A model generated the notes under the pieces. That model did not search any database and had not been told where the DNA came from. It saw only the letters and a list, made by a program, of their open reading frames with translations. A stretch of 55,533 nt of DNA, taken from positions 1 through 55,533 of the IMG/VR virus record IMGVR_UViG_3300014499_000008, one strand, 5' to 3'. Shown here piece by piece: positions 24,674 to 32,857 of this stretch. Numbering within the stretch: the first letter of the stretch is position 1; each line of letters begins with the position of its first letter. The DNA comes from a virus. A program made the position numbers and the translations under genes.

Positions 24674-25771
24674 TTAGCCGATAACGGTTACGCGGTACTG
24701 ATTCACGGTCGGTGCAACGCCGAACACAAGCGTGATGGTGGTAGCACTCGCTGCCTGCCAATCGGTGATGTATGCGTTACCCGACTGATCGCGAATGATG
24801 GCGAGCACATCGGTTGTGCCCAAGTTATGCGTGAGCGTATAGGAAAGCGATGAACCGTCGCCGACCGATGCCGAGTATTTCCGCGCCGCGATCGTCGTAT
24901 CGAGTGCAAAGCCCGTCGCGCTGACAACGAGGCCACCGGAAGGTGTGACAACACCCGCAAAGGTATTGCCGGTTAGCGATACGCCGTTCTGTCCAACATA
25001 GGTGTTCGCGGCGGTAAGCTGGGTGATCGTGACGGCAGTCGTACCGGGAACGATCGTGCCGGAGGTCGGCGTTGCAAGCCGCCATGTCGAACTCGCATAA
25101 ACGGTACCTTGTTCAACAAACCACGTCGCGCCGAGGTCGAGTTCGCCATTCGCGTCATTCGTTGAACGAGTCCATGCACCGGCTGATACGATATACACGC
25201 CGTTCTGCGAGGTCGTTGTTTGGTTGGGAAGGAGAACCCGGTTGCCTGCGGCTTGAATCACGCCGTCAATGGTGAGCAGGCCCGAGAGCGTTGGAACGTT
25301 CGTTGCTGAAACAGCATTGACAGCTTGTTTCGATACGATACCGGCGGCTGAAGCTTGCGCTGCGGCTTGCACATAAGCCATGTTCGCAGCATCGGTGCCG
25401 GTCGTTGGTGTGGCAACGTTCGTCAGTCTGAATCCAGCGAGGGTAACCGGCGCAACGGGCGGGGCGAAGGTGTTCAGCGCATAGCCGGTGACCGTCGATT
25501 GCAAATCGCTGATCGTGGCGGAAGGCTGTGTGCCGGTATGATTCGCGCGTGCGAGGGGGTTGGTGAGCAGTGCAGCGTTCGGGATTGTGCCGACGAACTT
25601 GCTGGCATCGGTCGATACCCAAGCCGAACCGTTATAGATGAACGACGCGTTGACGGACGTATCGTAGTAAATCTGACCGGCTTTAGGCGAACTCGGGGCG
25701 GAGGCGAGATTACCGACAACGGCATTGCGAAGCTCGAACTGATTGGCATTGAGGAAATTGAGAAGATTCAA
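24674..25771 (-). CDS. Tail fibre protein, paralogue of the rightward copy
   Basis: A 365-residue beta-rich protein. It matches the rightward protein encoded at 27319-28416 along its whole length (same 365 residues; shared LANPLARANHTGTQ-like, GVYIVSAGAWTRSTND and LDLGATWFVEQGT segments). N-terminal IYYDTSVNASFIYNGSAWV resembles fibre collar units, and the C-terminal YTLTHNLGT unit is a common fibre domain. Second last in a four-gene leftward operon. The pair points to an inverted duplication that has since diverged. Confidence 0.8.
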   Translation of the reverse strand: MNLLNFLNANQFELRNAVVGNLASAPSSPKAGQIYYDTSVNASFIYNGSAWVSTDASKFVGTIPNAALLTNPLARANHTGTQPSATISDLQSTVTGYALNTFAPPVAPVTLAGFRLTNVATPTTGTDAANMAYVQAAAQASAAGIVSKQAVNAVSATNVPTLSGLLTIDGVIQAAGNRVLLPNQTTTSQNGVYIVSAGAWTRSTNDANGELDLGATWFVEQGTVYASSTWRLATPTSGTIVPGTTAVTITQLTAANTYVGQNGVSLTGNTFAGVVTPSGGLVVSATGFALDTTIAARKYSASVGDGSSLSYTLTHNLGTTDVLAIIRDQSGNAYITDWQAASATTITLVFGVAPTVNQYRVTVIG

Positions 25772-25804
25772 GGTGCTCGTTGCTTTCTTTAATACAGAGG
25801 TGGG

Positions 25805-26260
25805 TTAGACGAGGTACGCGGTGCCGCTTAACGGCTCGCCAAACGAGATGGTCAAATTGTTCAAATCGGTGTATGTTACGTCGCCTTCGGAGGCTTCGCC
25901 GTCGTCGTCAATGATGGTCACGCTTGGATACACGCCGAAGTTATGATTGATCTGCCACAGCGCGGAGGGAATGGTTTGCGCGAAATTCATCGACAAACCG
26001 GGGGGTCCGTGAGGCCCGATTGGCCCAGTGGCACCACGTTCAAGAACAACACTCACGATTGCCATATTGACCACCGTCGATGGGACAGCAACAGTGGTAT
26101 AGATCGGTGCCAGTGCTGCAACGATGTTTACACTTGTGGTAAGTGCTGCAGCGACGGCAGGCGCATTGATCTTCAGAGCGATCTTCGTCACTGACGGAGC
26201 AACAAGCACCGGCATTGTCGGGTCTTTATCAAGGACAAGTGCCGCGAGGAAGTCAGTCAT
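25805..26260 (-). CDS. Fibre-associated protein with short collagen-like motif
   Basis: A 151-residue protein. The middle has GATGPIGPHGPPG (about residues 76-88), a short collagen-like Gly-X-Y run. The C-terminal domain (about 92-151) has LWQINHNFGVYPSVTIIDDD and LSGTAYLV, a module widespread in phage tail proteins, and matches the C-terminus of the rightward gene at 26830. It overlaps the upstream gene by 8 bases. Confidence 0.75.
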   Translation of the reverse strand: MTDFLAALVLDKDPTMPVLVAPSVTKIALKINAPAVAAALTTSVNIVAALAPIYTTVAVPSTVVNMAIVSVVLERGATGPIGPHGPPGLSMNFAQTIPSALWQINHNFGVYPSVTIIDDDGEASEGDVTYTDLNNLTISFGEPLSGTAYLV

Positions 26261-26654
26261 TCGTTATCCCGCCGATAACGGTCAATGTGCCTTGGACGAG
26301 ACGTGTGATGTCTCCCGATGGGTATTCGAGAATCAGATCGTAGTAATACTTCGCAACGGGCGGAACGACGGTTGGACTCGGCGTGACGACAAAGCTCGAT
26401 GTTTGCAAAGCGGTGAGTGATATGGTTACGGTCGATGGATCAGTCTTGTGATCACTCGAATCGTGAACGAGTAAGCCATTTCCATTCGAGTCTAAGTTCA
26501 GTAACGGAGGACGACCGTAAACTAAAAGAATGGACATCTTCGCTATTGCGCCGGAGATGTTCGACGGTAAGTTTGTCGAAGCATCGGTCAAAGAGATAGC
26601 ACCGATGAAGCTGGCATACTGTTCGACGGTTAGGTTTAGTGTCGCAGCACTCAT
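26253..26654 (-). CDS. Probable fibre or baseplate attachment protein
   Basis: A 133-residue beta-rich protein, first gene of the leftward fibre operon. The ending YYYDLILEYPSGDITRLVQG and TLTVIGGIT fits short beta-domain proteins found at the head of phage fibre operons (upper baseplate/BppU-like context). No catalytic motif. It has no counterpart in the rightward cassette, which starts with the 154-residue gene. Confidence 0.6.
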   Translation of the reverse strand: MSAATLNLTVEQYASFIGAISLTDASTNLPSNISGAIAKMSILLVYGRPPLLNLDSNGNGLLVHDSSDHKTDPSTVTISLTALQTSSFVVTPSPTVVPPVAKYYYDLILEYPSGDITRLVQGTLTVIGGITND

Positions 26655-26829
26655 TCGGCGACATCGCTTTGCTTAATAAGAGACTGCATTCCGTCTACCT
26701 TCTTTGTCGTTATGGTAACACGGTGAGCAGACATCATGAGAAGTGCGTGTAAAGCCTGCGTTAAGTCCGCATTGAGGCTGTTTTCATGTTACGATGGAGG
26801 TCACGATCTAAAGGAAGTGAGGGCGCAGT
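26655..26829. promoter_or_regulatory. Divergent intergenic region between the fibre cassettes
   Basis: A 175-base gap between the leftward and rightward fibre operons must hold promoters for both. A clear SD-like AAAGGAAGTGAGGG precedes ATG 26830. No convincing -35/-10 pair is seen by eye, which would fit late, activator-dependent promoters. Confidence 0.4.
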
Positions 26830-27294
26830 ATGGCATCGAATGGCGGCTTCATTGCGTATTCGACAACGAATGGTGAAGTAAGAGTTGCCGTCTATACAAC
26901 GTTCGCACTTGCGCAAGCAGATGCAGTGTTTATCAACGCAGCGATCGCAGCGCAACGGCCCGTCGTTATCGACAATGCGTTACTGAACCCGAATCGCGGA
27001 CCATTCATTGCACAGTACGGACTCGTTGTACTATCGAATGCTGAAGCAGCGACGACTGCCGCAGTTGTATCAGGCGGGTCAGGTGGGTCAGGTGGTGCGA
27101 GTAAGAATCTTGTGTTCAATCAATCAATGCCTGCGTCAATATGGTCAGTGACTCATAACTTCGGTTACAATCCGAGTGTTACTGTTACTGACGAATCAGG
27201 TACCGTCATCGTGGCGGATGTGTCATATCTCGATCTGAATACACTGACTATCACGTTTGCAGTGCCGACGAGCGGCAGCGCATATCTCATTTAG
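26830..27294 (+). CDS. Fibre-associated protein, counterpart of the 25805-26260 gene
   Basis: A 154-residue protein. Residues about 1-80 are a different N-terminal domain from the leftward counterpart. A Gly/Ser hinge (GGSGGSGGA, about 82-90) leads to the shared module IWSVTHNFGYNPSVTVTDES with the SGSAYLI ending. The hinge replaces the collagen-like motif of the leftward protein. First gene of the rightward fibre cassette. Confidence 0.75.
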   Translation: MASNGGFIAYSTTNGEVRVAVYTTFALAQADAVFINAAIAAQRPVVIDNALLNPNRGPFIAQYGLVVLSNAEAATTAAVVSGGSGGSGGASKNLVFNQSMPASIWSVTHNFGYNPSVTVTDESGTVIVADVSYLDLNTLTITFAVPTSGSAYLI

Positions 27295-27318
27295 GTCACT
27301 TGAAGTAAGGAATTTTAC

Positions 27319-28416
27319 ATGCCAAAGTTTGCTGACGCGATTGACTTCCAAAGCATTCCCGTTCTGAACGCCGTCTCACAGAATCTCGGTTCTGCACCGG
27401 CATCTCCGGTGGCCGGACGGCGCTATTTCGATACCACGTCGCTGAGTGAGTTCGTGTGGAACGGCACAGCGTGGGCGGGGTTAGATGCGACCAAGCTGAC
27501 GGCCTCGATACCGAATGCAGCGTTGACGACGAATCCGCTCGCGCGGGCGAATCATACCGGAACGCAGCCTGCATCAACGATCAGCAACTTCGCAGCCGCC
27601 GCCAATGCGTTGACGCTCGATTCATTCACTCCCCCCGCTGCAAACGTTTCGCTCAACAGTTTCAAGATTATCAATCTCGCAACGCCGACACTCGCAACAG
27701 ACGCAACGACCAAAGCCTATGTCGATTCAGGCATTCAATCGGCGGCGGCGGGGATTGTCTCAAAGCAAGCCGTGCGTCTTGTCTCACCAGTCAACATTCC
27801 GACTCTTTCGGGATTGCTCACCATCGATAGCGTCGTGACCGTCGCCGGTGATCGCGTTCTGCTTCCCGCGCAGACAGCATTATCGCAGAACGGCGTATAC
27901 ATCGTATCGGCGGGGGCATGGACGCGTTCGACAAACGACGCGTCATACGAACTCGACTTGGGGGCGACATGGTTCGTTGAGCAAGGAACAATATACAACA
28001 CAACGACATGGCGGCTCGCCACACCAACAAACGGGGCGATAGTAGCGGGGGCAACGGCGGTTACGGTGGCCCAGTTGACCGCAGCACAGACCTATACCGC
28101 TTCGCTCGGTGTCGCTCTTACCGGGAGCAACCTAACAGCAGCGTATGGGGCGGGTCTGACGCTCTTAGGCAACAATCTCATTGTCGATACCACCGTCGTG
28201 AACCGCAAGTACGCAGCGACGATCGGTGATGGAACCACAACGACGTTCGCCATCACGCACAATCTTGGGACGCTTGATGTCACGGTAACATTGCGATTGA
28301 TCGCAACGGGCGAGGAGATTGTGGTCGATAATGTTGCCACGGGTGTGAATACGTTGTCGATAGCGTTCATCACCGCACCGGCAACGAATACCTATCGTGT
28401 GATCGTTACGGGTTGA
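27319..28416 (+). CDS. Tail fibre protein, paralogue of the leftward copy
   Basis: A 365-residue beta-rich protein collinear with the leftward 24674-25771 product. It shares NPLARANHTGTQP, GVYIVSAGAWTRSTND and LDLGATWFVEQGT, while the C-terminal third (after about residue 255) is more divergent, as expected if that part contacts the receptor or the next fibre unit. SD TAAGGA lies upstream of ATG 27319. Confidence 0.8.
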   Translation: MPKFADAIDFQSIPVLNAVSQNLGSAPASPVAGRRYFDTTSLSEFVWNGTAWAGLDATKLTASIPNAALTTNPLARANHTGTQPASTISNFAAAANALTLDSFTPPAANVSLNSFKIINLATPTLATDATTKAYVDSGIQSAAAGIVSKQAVRLVSPVNIPTLSGLLTIDSVVTVAGDRVLLPAQTALSQNGVYIVSAGAWTRSTNDASYELDLGATWFVEQGTIYNTTTWRLATPTNGAIVAGATAVTVAQLTAAQTYTASLGVALTGSNLTAAYGAGLTLLGNNLIVDTTVVNRKYAATIGDGTTTTFAITHNLGTLDVTVTLRLIATGEEIVVDNVATGVNTLSIAFITAPATNTYRVIVTG

Positions 28417-28420
28417 TTGG

Positions 28421-29698
28421 ATGAAGTTCGCTGATGCGTTGTCGCTTAATACCGCTGCGATCAGCGTTGGGGCGACAACGCCTGTTGTTCCGATCGGCGC
28501 GTTGATCTATTCGACAACGGCATCATCGGTCTTGTGGTTCAACGGAACGTCGTGGGTTGCACTTACTTCCGGTTCGTCATCAGGAGCAGTCCCTATGTAT
28601 AACGCCGCCGGTACGGTGCAAACACCTCATGATGTCATTGGACAAGCAACACTAACACTGGTGAATGGCAGCGGTTCTGCACCAATTGCGCTGAGTGGCT
28701 TGGCAGCATTCACGAGCGCGGCGAGTTATGGGCTTGCATCACAACCGACTATTGTTGGTGGAACGTCTCCACTTGCCCCGATTAGTGCGATCACCACTGG
28801 ACTCAGCAGTCCACAGTGCGTAGCCGTTGATAGCACCGGCAATATCTACGTTGCGAACGCTGGCAATAGCACCGTAACGAAATACGCATCAACCGGCGGA
28901 GCAGCGATTCTCACCATCACGAGTGGACTCAGCAGCCCATACGGCGTAGCCGTTGATAGCACCGGCAATATCTACGTTGCGAACGCTGGCAATAGCACCG
29001 TAACGAAATACGCATCAACCGGCGGAGCAGCGATTCTCACCATCAGTAGTGGAATCAGCAGTCCACGCGGCATAGCCGTTGATAGCACCGGCAATATCTA
29101 CGTTGCGAACGCTGGCAATAGCACCGTAACGAAATACGCATCAACCGGCGGAGCAGCAATTCTCACCATCACGAGTGGGCTTAGCGCTCCATACGGCGTA
29201 GCCGTTGATAGCACCGGCAATATCTACGTTGCGAACACTGGCAATAGCACCGTAACGAAATACGCATCAACCGGCGGAGCAGCAATTCTCACCATCAGTA
29301 GTGGAATCAGCAATCCATACGGCGTAGCCGTTGATAGCACCGGCAATATCTACGTTGCGAACGCTGGCGGTAACAACGTACTGAAGTACGCATCAACCGG
29401 CGGAGCAGCGATTCTCACCATCAGTAGTGGAATCAGCAGTCCACGCGGCATAGCCGTTGATAGCAGCGGCAATATCTACGTTGCGAACAGTAGTTACGTG
29501 AGTGTTCTAACAAGCTCTGGAAGCGTTGTTTCATCAATTGGTCTTATGAATGCGCCTGCTTTAGCGACTGATGTGCTTCCGTTCTTTTCGTTAGCACCGA
29601 TTAGTGGTTCGAGTGCTGCCTTACTCTGTGCGGTTGAAGGCGCGGCAGCAAATGTCGATGGTACAATCGTCGTCACGTACAAGCTGAACGGGTATTAG
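28421..29698 (+). CDS. Six-unit NHL-type beta-propeller fibre protein (A)
   Basis: A 425-residue protein. An N-terminal attachment part (about 1-115; IYSTTASSVLWFNGTSWV resembles fibre collar units) is followed by six 42-residue units of the form GVAVDSTGNIYVANAGNSTV, then a C-terminal beta domain ending in TIVVTYKLNGY. Six units suggest a six-bladed propeller of the NHL/Vgb type. Variation is concentrated in a few positions: the residue before G in SPYG/SPRG/NPYG, and the AGNSTVT/AGGNNVL loop. The next gene is a tandem paralogue. A receptor-recognition role is inferred from position. Confidence 0.8.
   Translation: MKFADALSLNTAAISVGATTPVVPIGALIYSTTASSVLWFNGTSWVALTSGSSSGAVPMYNAAGTVQTPHDVIGQATLTLVNGSGSAPIALSGLAAFTSAASYGLASQPTIVGGTSPLAPISAITTGLSSPQCVAVDSTGNIYVANAGNSTVTKYASTGGAAILTITSGLSSPYGVAVDSTGNIYVANAGNSTVTKYASTGGAAILTISSGISSPRGIAVDSTGNIYVANAGNSTVTKYASTGGAAILTITSGLSAPYGVAVDSTGNIYVANTGNSTVTKYASTGGAAILTISSGISNPYGVAVDSTGNIYVANAGGNNVLKYASTGGAAILTISSGISSPRGIAVDSSGNIYVANSSYVSVLTSSGSVVSSIGLMNAPALATDVLPFFSLAPISGSSAALLCAVEGAAANVDGTIVVTYKLNGY
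28790..29500 (+). repeat. Tandem 126-bp repeats in propeller gene A
   Basis: Six tandem units of 126 bases (42 codons) encode the blades. Most of each unit is identical at the DNA level, synonymous sites included, so the array is young or kept uniform by gene conversion. Confidence 0.8.
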
Positions 29699-29704
29699 CC
29701 CGGA

Positions 29705-30991
29705 ATGAAGTTCGGGGGAGTGGTCGTTCCTGGTAAGGCTGCAATCAGCATCGGGGCGACAACTCCAAACGCCCCCAAGGGTTCACTCATGTACTCGACT
29801 TCAACATCGAGTATCTTGCAATTCAATGGCACTTTATGGCAATACCTCACAACAGGCAGGTCACTGCCGATATGGATGCTTCCCATGTATAACGCCGCTG
29901 GCACACTGCAAACGAATCCCCATGAGGTCATCGGACAAGCAACGATAACGCTGGTGAATCTTGCTGGTTCTGTTCCCATTACCTTGAGTGGTTCTGCTGC
30001 ATTTACCAGTGCAGCGAGCTATGGATTTGCTTCACAACCGACGATTGTTGGTGGAACGTCTCCACTTGCCCCGATGAGTGCGATCACCACTGGACTCAGC
30101 AATCCATACGGCGTAGCCGTTGATAGCAGTGGCAATATCTACGTTGCGAACGCTGGCAATAGCACCGTAACGAAATACGCATCAACCGGCGGAGCAGCGA
30201 TTCTCACCATCAGTAGTGGACTCAGCAATCCATACGGCGTAGCCGTTGATAGCACCGGCAATATCTACGTTGCGAACACTGGCGGTAACAACGTACTGAA
30301 GTACGCATCAACCGGCGGAGCAGCGATTCTCACCATAAGTGGACTCAGCAGTCCATCCGGCGTAGCCGTTGATAGCACCGGCAATATCTACGTTGCGAAC
30401 TATGGCGGTAACAACGTACTGAAGTACGCATCAACCGGCGGAGCAGCAATTCTCACGATCACCACTGGAATCAGCAGCCCATACGGCGTAGCCGTTGATA
30501 GCACTGGCAATATCTACGTTACGAACACTGGCAATAGCACCGTAACGAAATACGCATCAACCGGCGGAGCAGCGATTCTCACCATCACTAGTGGAATCAG
30601 CACTCCACGCGGCGTAGCCGTTGATAGCACTGGCAATATCTACGTTACGAACACTGGCAATAGCACCGTAACGAAATACGCATCAACCGGCGGAGCACCG
30701 ACTCTAACCATCACGAGTGGGCTTAGCAGTCCATACGGCGTAGCCGTTGATAGCAGTGGCAATATCTACGTTACGAACACTGGCAATAGCAGCATCAAAG
30801 TGTTTACGAGTATTGGCGGGACGTTAAACACTCTTGTTGGTGCAGCAGTAGCGGCTACAGCAGTTGTACCCGTCTTTTCGCTCTACCCGATTAGTGGGTC
30901 AAGTTGTACCTTACAGTGTGTGGTCGAAGGCGCAACAGCAGCAAATGTCGATGGGACAATCATCGTTACCTATGACTTACGGGGGTATTAA
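29705..30991 (+). CDS. Six-unit NHL-type beta-propeller fibre protein (B)
   Basis: A 428-residue tandem paralogue of the protein encoded just upstream: same N-terminal part (SASYGFASQPTIVGGTSPLA in both, with small changes), six blade units and the same C-terminal TIIVTYDLRGY ending. One unit is shortened (TISGLSSPSG). Loop residues differ from paralogue A (TGNSTVT, TGGNNVL, YGGNNVL, and VTN for VAN in the last three units). The two genes may give alternative receptor-binding tips or hetero-oligomers. Confidence 0.8.
   Translation: MKFGGVVVPGKAAISIGATTPNAPKGSLMYSTSTSSILQFNGTLWQYLTTGRSLPIWMLPMYNAAGTLQTNPHEVIGQATITLVNLAGSVPITLSGSAAFTSAASYGFASQPTIVGGTSPLAPMSAITTGLSNPYGVAVDSSGNIYVANAGNSTVTKYASTGGAAILTISSGLSNPYGVAVDSTGNIYVANTGGNNVLKYASTGGAAILTISGLSSPSGVAVDSTGNIYVANYGGNNVLKYASTGGAAILTITTGISSPYGVAVDSTGNIYVTNTGNSTVTKYASTGGAAILTITSGISTPRGVAVDSTGNIYVTNTGNSTVTKYASTGGAPTLTITSGLSSPYGVAVDSSGNIYVTNTGNSSIKVFTSIGGTLNTLVGAAVAATAVVPVFSLYPISGSSCTLQCVVEGATAANVDGTIIVTYDLRGY
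30075..30790 (+). repeat. Tandem 126-bp repeats in propeller gene B
   Basis: Six units, one of 123 bases, nearly identical to those of gene A about 1.2 kb upstream. Direct repeats this close should recombine and change the number or order of blades. Confidence 0.8.
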
Positions 30992-30993
30992 AC

Positions 30994-31203
30994 GTGGATA
31001 CAAAGATCACCGAGAAGCGCACCCGTTTACAAGCGAATCGCGCTGCGCTCATCCAACAGCATACGGCTTTGACCGAACAACTCACGCAGACGACGGCGGG
31101 CATCCATCAGATCGACGGCGCGCTGGCGATCTTGGGGGAGCTTGAAACGGAATCAGCGGTAACTCATCCCAACGGTGTGACGGCGGCGGCGATCGAGCAA
31201 TAA
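30994..31203 (+). CDS. Small coiled-coil protein
   Basis: A 69-residue protein from GTG 30994, two bases after the propeller B stop. Residues about 5-50 are a strong amphipathic helix (LQANRAALIQQHTALTEQLTQ), probably a coiled coil. It may be a fibre chaperone or trimer clip, as small coiled-coil genes often follow fibre genes; that is inference. A terminator follows. Confidence 0.55.
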   Translation: MDTKITEKRTRLQANRAALIQQHTALTEQLTQTTAGIHQIDGALAILGELETESAVTHPNGVTAAAIEQ

Positions 31204-31228
31204 GCCCGCTTTGCAGGCAAGCGATGAA

Positions 31229-31266
31229 TGAGGCCCTTTGGTGAATGAACCGAGGGCTTTTTCAAT
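31229..31266 (+). terminator. Rho-independent terminator after the rightward fibre operon
   Basis: GGCCCTTTGGTG and ACCGAGGGC form a stem (GCCCT/AGGGC with an inner GGT/ACC) followed by five T. It lies just after the coiled-coil gene and before the att region. Confidence 0.7.
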
Positions 31267-31456
31267 TGCCCGGAAGCGGCCCTGCGGAGGCTCAGGAACG
31301 CGCTGAGCTTGCCGTCCGATGTGATCGTGCCTCCGGCTCAGCCGATGCCCGTTGAGGCCGATCGTTGGGTGGTTTTCTCCGAGTGCGGAGAATGGTGCTG
31401 AGAATGGCCGGTTTTCGGGGTCGTTTTGTAGTCCGAGGAGTAGTACGTCGGACATG

Positions 31457-31482
31457 AAAAAACCCTTACACTGTAAGGGTTT
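31457..31482 (-). terminator. Perfect hairpin with T run beside the tRNA core
   Basis: AAACCCTTACA and TGTAAGGGTTT form an 11-bp inverted repeat; on the minus strand further T follow, as in an intrinsic terminator after a tRNA gene. It lies 10 bases past the tRNA 3' end and may be carried over from a host tRNA locus or serve as the restored tRNA's terminator. Confidence 0.65.
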
Positions 31483-31492
31483 GATCGATTTA

Positions 31493-31532
31493 TGGAGGCA
31501 GTCGGGCTTGAACCGACGACCCTCTGCATGCC
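31493..31532 (-). other. 3' part of tRNA-Ala(GGC) as attP core
   Basis: On the minus strand: anticodon GGC with the 3' side of the anticodon stem (ATGCAGA), GGGTC, a T stem GTCGG/CCGAC around loop TTCAAGC, acceptor strand TGCCTCC and discriminator A. The 5' half of a tRNA (D arm, 5' acceptor) is missing, so this is not a functional tRNA but the usual part carried by phages that integrate into a tRNA gene. Integration would restore the host tRNA. Confidence 0.75.
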
Positions 31533-31709
31533 ATTCGGGTACTCAAGGCAGCAGCAAGATGGAATAAGGCTTTTTTGACGCAGGAGACGCCTCTAAACCG
31601 CTACAGACGCACCAGTGTGCGGAGAATGTGCTGAGAATGGCCGGGGTCTTTTGGGAGGCATCGGGGTCTTTTTACAGGAGCTTTACCAATGGCAGGCTAA
31701 CTTGCCAGT

Positions 31710-32300
31710 ATGGGCAAGCAACTACATCGGCTGATCGACCGTGAACCTGACAACAAGTACGGCACTTGTCCGACGTGCGGGCGTGTCAAGTTGATCTTGA
31801 AGAACGGAACATATCGCTGCTCGAATGCAGTGTTGGGTTCGTCAGGGAAGTCATGGCATCAAAAGAAAGCTCAGCCGGTTGTCATTGAAGAACCGCTGCC
31901 GGTGATTGAAACACCGTCAGTCATTTCGACAACGCCGTATCCTCACCGGATGCTCGATCGCAATCCTGTCGCTATGACTGGCACTTGCGCTGTTTGCGGA
32001 CCCGTTACGCTCGTTAAGCGAAAGGAACGACTTGCTTGCAGTATCGCCGAAGCACGCTGGGCAGTTGATGCGAAGAACCGTAAGGTGTCACGACCATTGC
32101 GTTTCGCGAACCCTACGCTCGATGCAACGAAGGAGTTCTTCACCGTGCGCGAAGCTGCTGTTATTCTTGGCGTTTCTTATACCGCTTTATCTTCCCGCAT
32201 CATTCGTGGGATGCTGCCTGTCGTGTATCATCCAATGACCGGCGAACGCGTCATTACCAATGCGGTTCTGCTAGCCTACATGCGATCTTTGGTTCTGTGA
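31710..32300 (+). CDS. Double zinc-ribbon protein with excisionase-like HTH
   Basis: A 196-residue protein. Two similar N-terminal zinc-knuckle units (CPTC about 20-23 with C37, and CAVC about 93-96 with C110) are followed by a C-terminal HTH (FFTVREAAVILGVSYTALSS, about 144-163) of the excisionase/HTH_17 type. It is the first gene beside the attP-like region, a good place for a recombination directionality factor or an att-binding regulator. Domain arrangement is unusual for excisionases, which are normally single-domain. Confidence 0.65.
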   Translation: MGKQLHRLIDREPDNKYGTCPTCGRVKLILKNGTYRCSNAVLGSSGKSWHQKKAQPVVIEEPLPVIETPSVISTTPYPHRMLDRNPVAMTGTCAVCGPVTLVKRKERLACSIAEARWAVDAKNRKVSRPLRFANPTLDATKEFFTVREAAVILGVSYTALSSRIIRGMLPVVYHPMTGERVITNAVLLAYMRSLVL

Positions 32301-32306
32301 ACCGAA

Positions 32307-32348
32307 ACTGCCTCACCGCCCTGATCAGGCGGCGAAGCAGTAGGCAGT
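32307..32348. terminator. Hairpin between convergent genes
   Basis: Outer arms ACTGCC/GGCAGT and inner arms CCGCC/GGCGG around TGATCA form a nested hairpin between the convergent genes ending at 32300 and 32352. There is no T run, so termination is only likely, not certain. Confidence 0.45.
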
Positions 32349-32351
32349 CTG

Positions 32352-32558
32352 TCAGTTCGTTTGAAACCCTGGCAAGTCATCACTCCATATCCCTCGAACG
32401 GGGAGCTTACCATGGTTGTCGATCTCCCAACAGCGTTCGCAGACAGGGACGTTCGCTGGTGCTGCTATACCATCGATAACGACCATCGATCGCGTGAAGA
32501 TCACTCCCGCCGGGTCCGTCTCTTTTGTGATCGGATTACGGCAGACGTGACACTTCAT
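32352..32558 (-). CDS. Small zinc-binding protein
   Basis: A 68-residue protein with CHVC (3-6) and CERC (40-43), a four-Cys zinc site of rubredoxin/ribbon type. Last gene of a leftward operon (34274 to 32352) joined by ATGA overlaps. No family recognised. Confidence 0.65.
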   Translation of the reverse strand: MKCHVCRNPITKETDPAGVIFTRSMVVIDGIAAPANVPVCERCWEIDNHGKLPVRGIWSDDLPGFQTN

Positions 32559-32857
32559 TTGCGTCTCTCCGCGAAGAACGGTTCGAGGAGTGTCGTGTTC
32601 AATAAGACATAACGACTTGGATATGCTTTCTGAAGCGCAGCATCAAATTCAAAGAATTCGATGGGAAGAAACGTGAGCACTCCGTTGAGTGCTCCGTTTG
32701 TAAACATCGTAACATGCATATGCGTATCGACACTATCGATTCTGATCGTCACAAGACTTGGTATCTTGGGCAGGTTTCTTTGCCACGCCTCTATATCGCC
32801 GTACCAAAAGCAACCCGGCTTACACTTGTCACCGTGGCTTGGGCAAGGTTCTTTCAT
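32555..32857 (-). CDS. Hypothetical protein with N-terminal Cys motif
   Basis: A 100-residue protein. The N-terminus CPSHGDKCKPGC (5-16) may bind a metal or form a knuckle. The rest is alpha/beta with no recognised motif. ATGA overlaps at both ends tie it to the ParB-like gene upstream and the small zinc protein downstream. Confidence 0.65.
   Translation of the reverse strand: MKEPCPSHGDKCKPGCFWYGDIEAWQRNLPKIPSLVTIRIDSVDTHMHVTMFTNGALNGVLTFLPIEFFEFDAALQKAYPSRYVLLNTTLLEPFFAERRK

Larger units (their letters stand above)
31384..31644. other. Attachment site (attP) region with arm-type repeats
   Basis: A core of 40 bases at 31493-31532 equals, on the minus strand, the 3' part of a tRNA (see next entry). 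It is flanked by near-identical direct repeats at 31384-31411 and 31618-31644, each made of two units of the form TGCGGAGAATG and TGCTGAGAATGG, as expected for integrase arm sites. A perfect inverted repeat (31460-31482) also lies within. No gene is present between 31204 and 31709. Confidence 0.75.

Noticed and set aside
23002-30790. Diversity-generating retroelement (template and variable repeats)
   Set aside because: Repeats exist, but no reverse transcriptase is seen and differences are not limited to adenines.
28790-30790. CRISPR array
   Set aside because: Units are 126 bases, in frame and fully coding; there are no unique spacers between short repeats.
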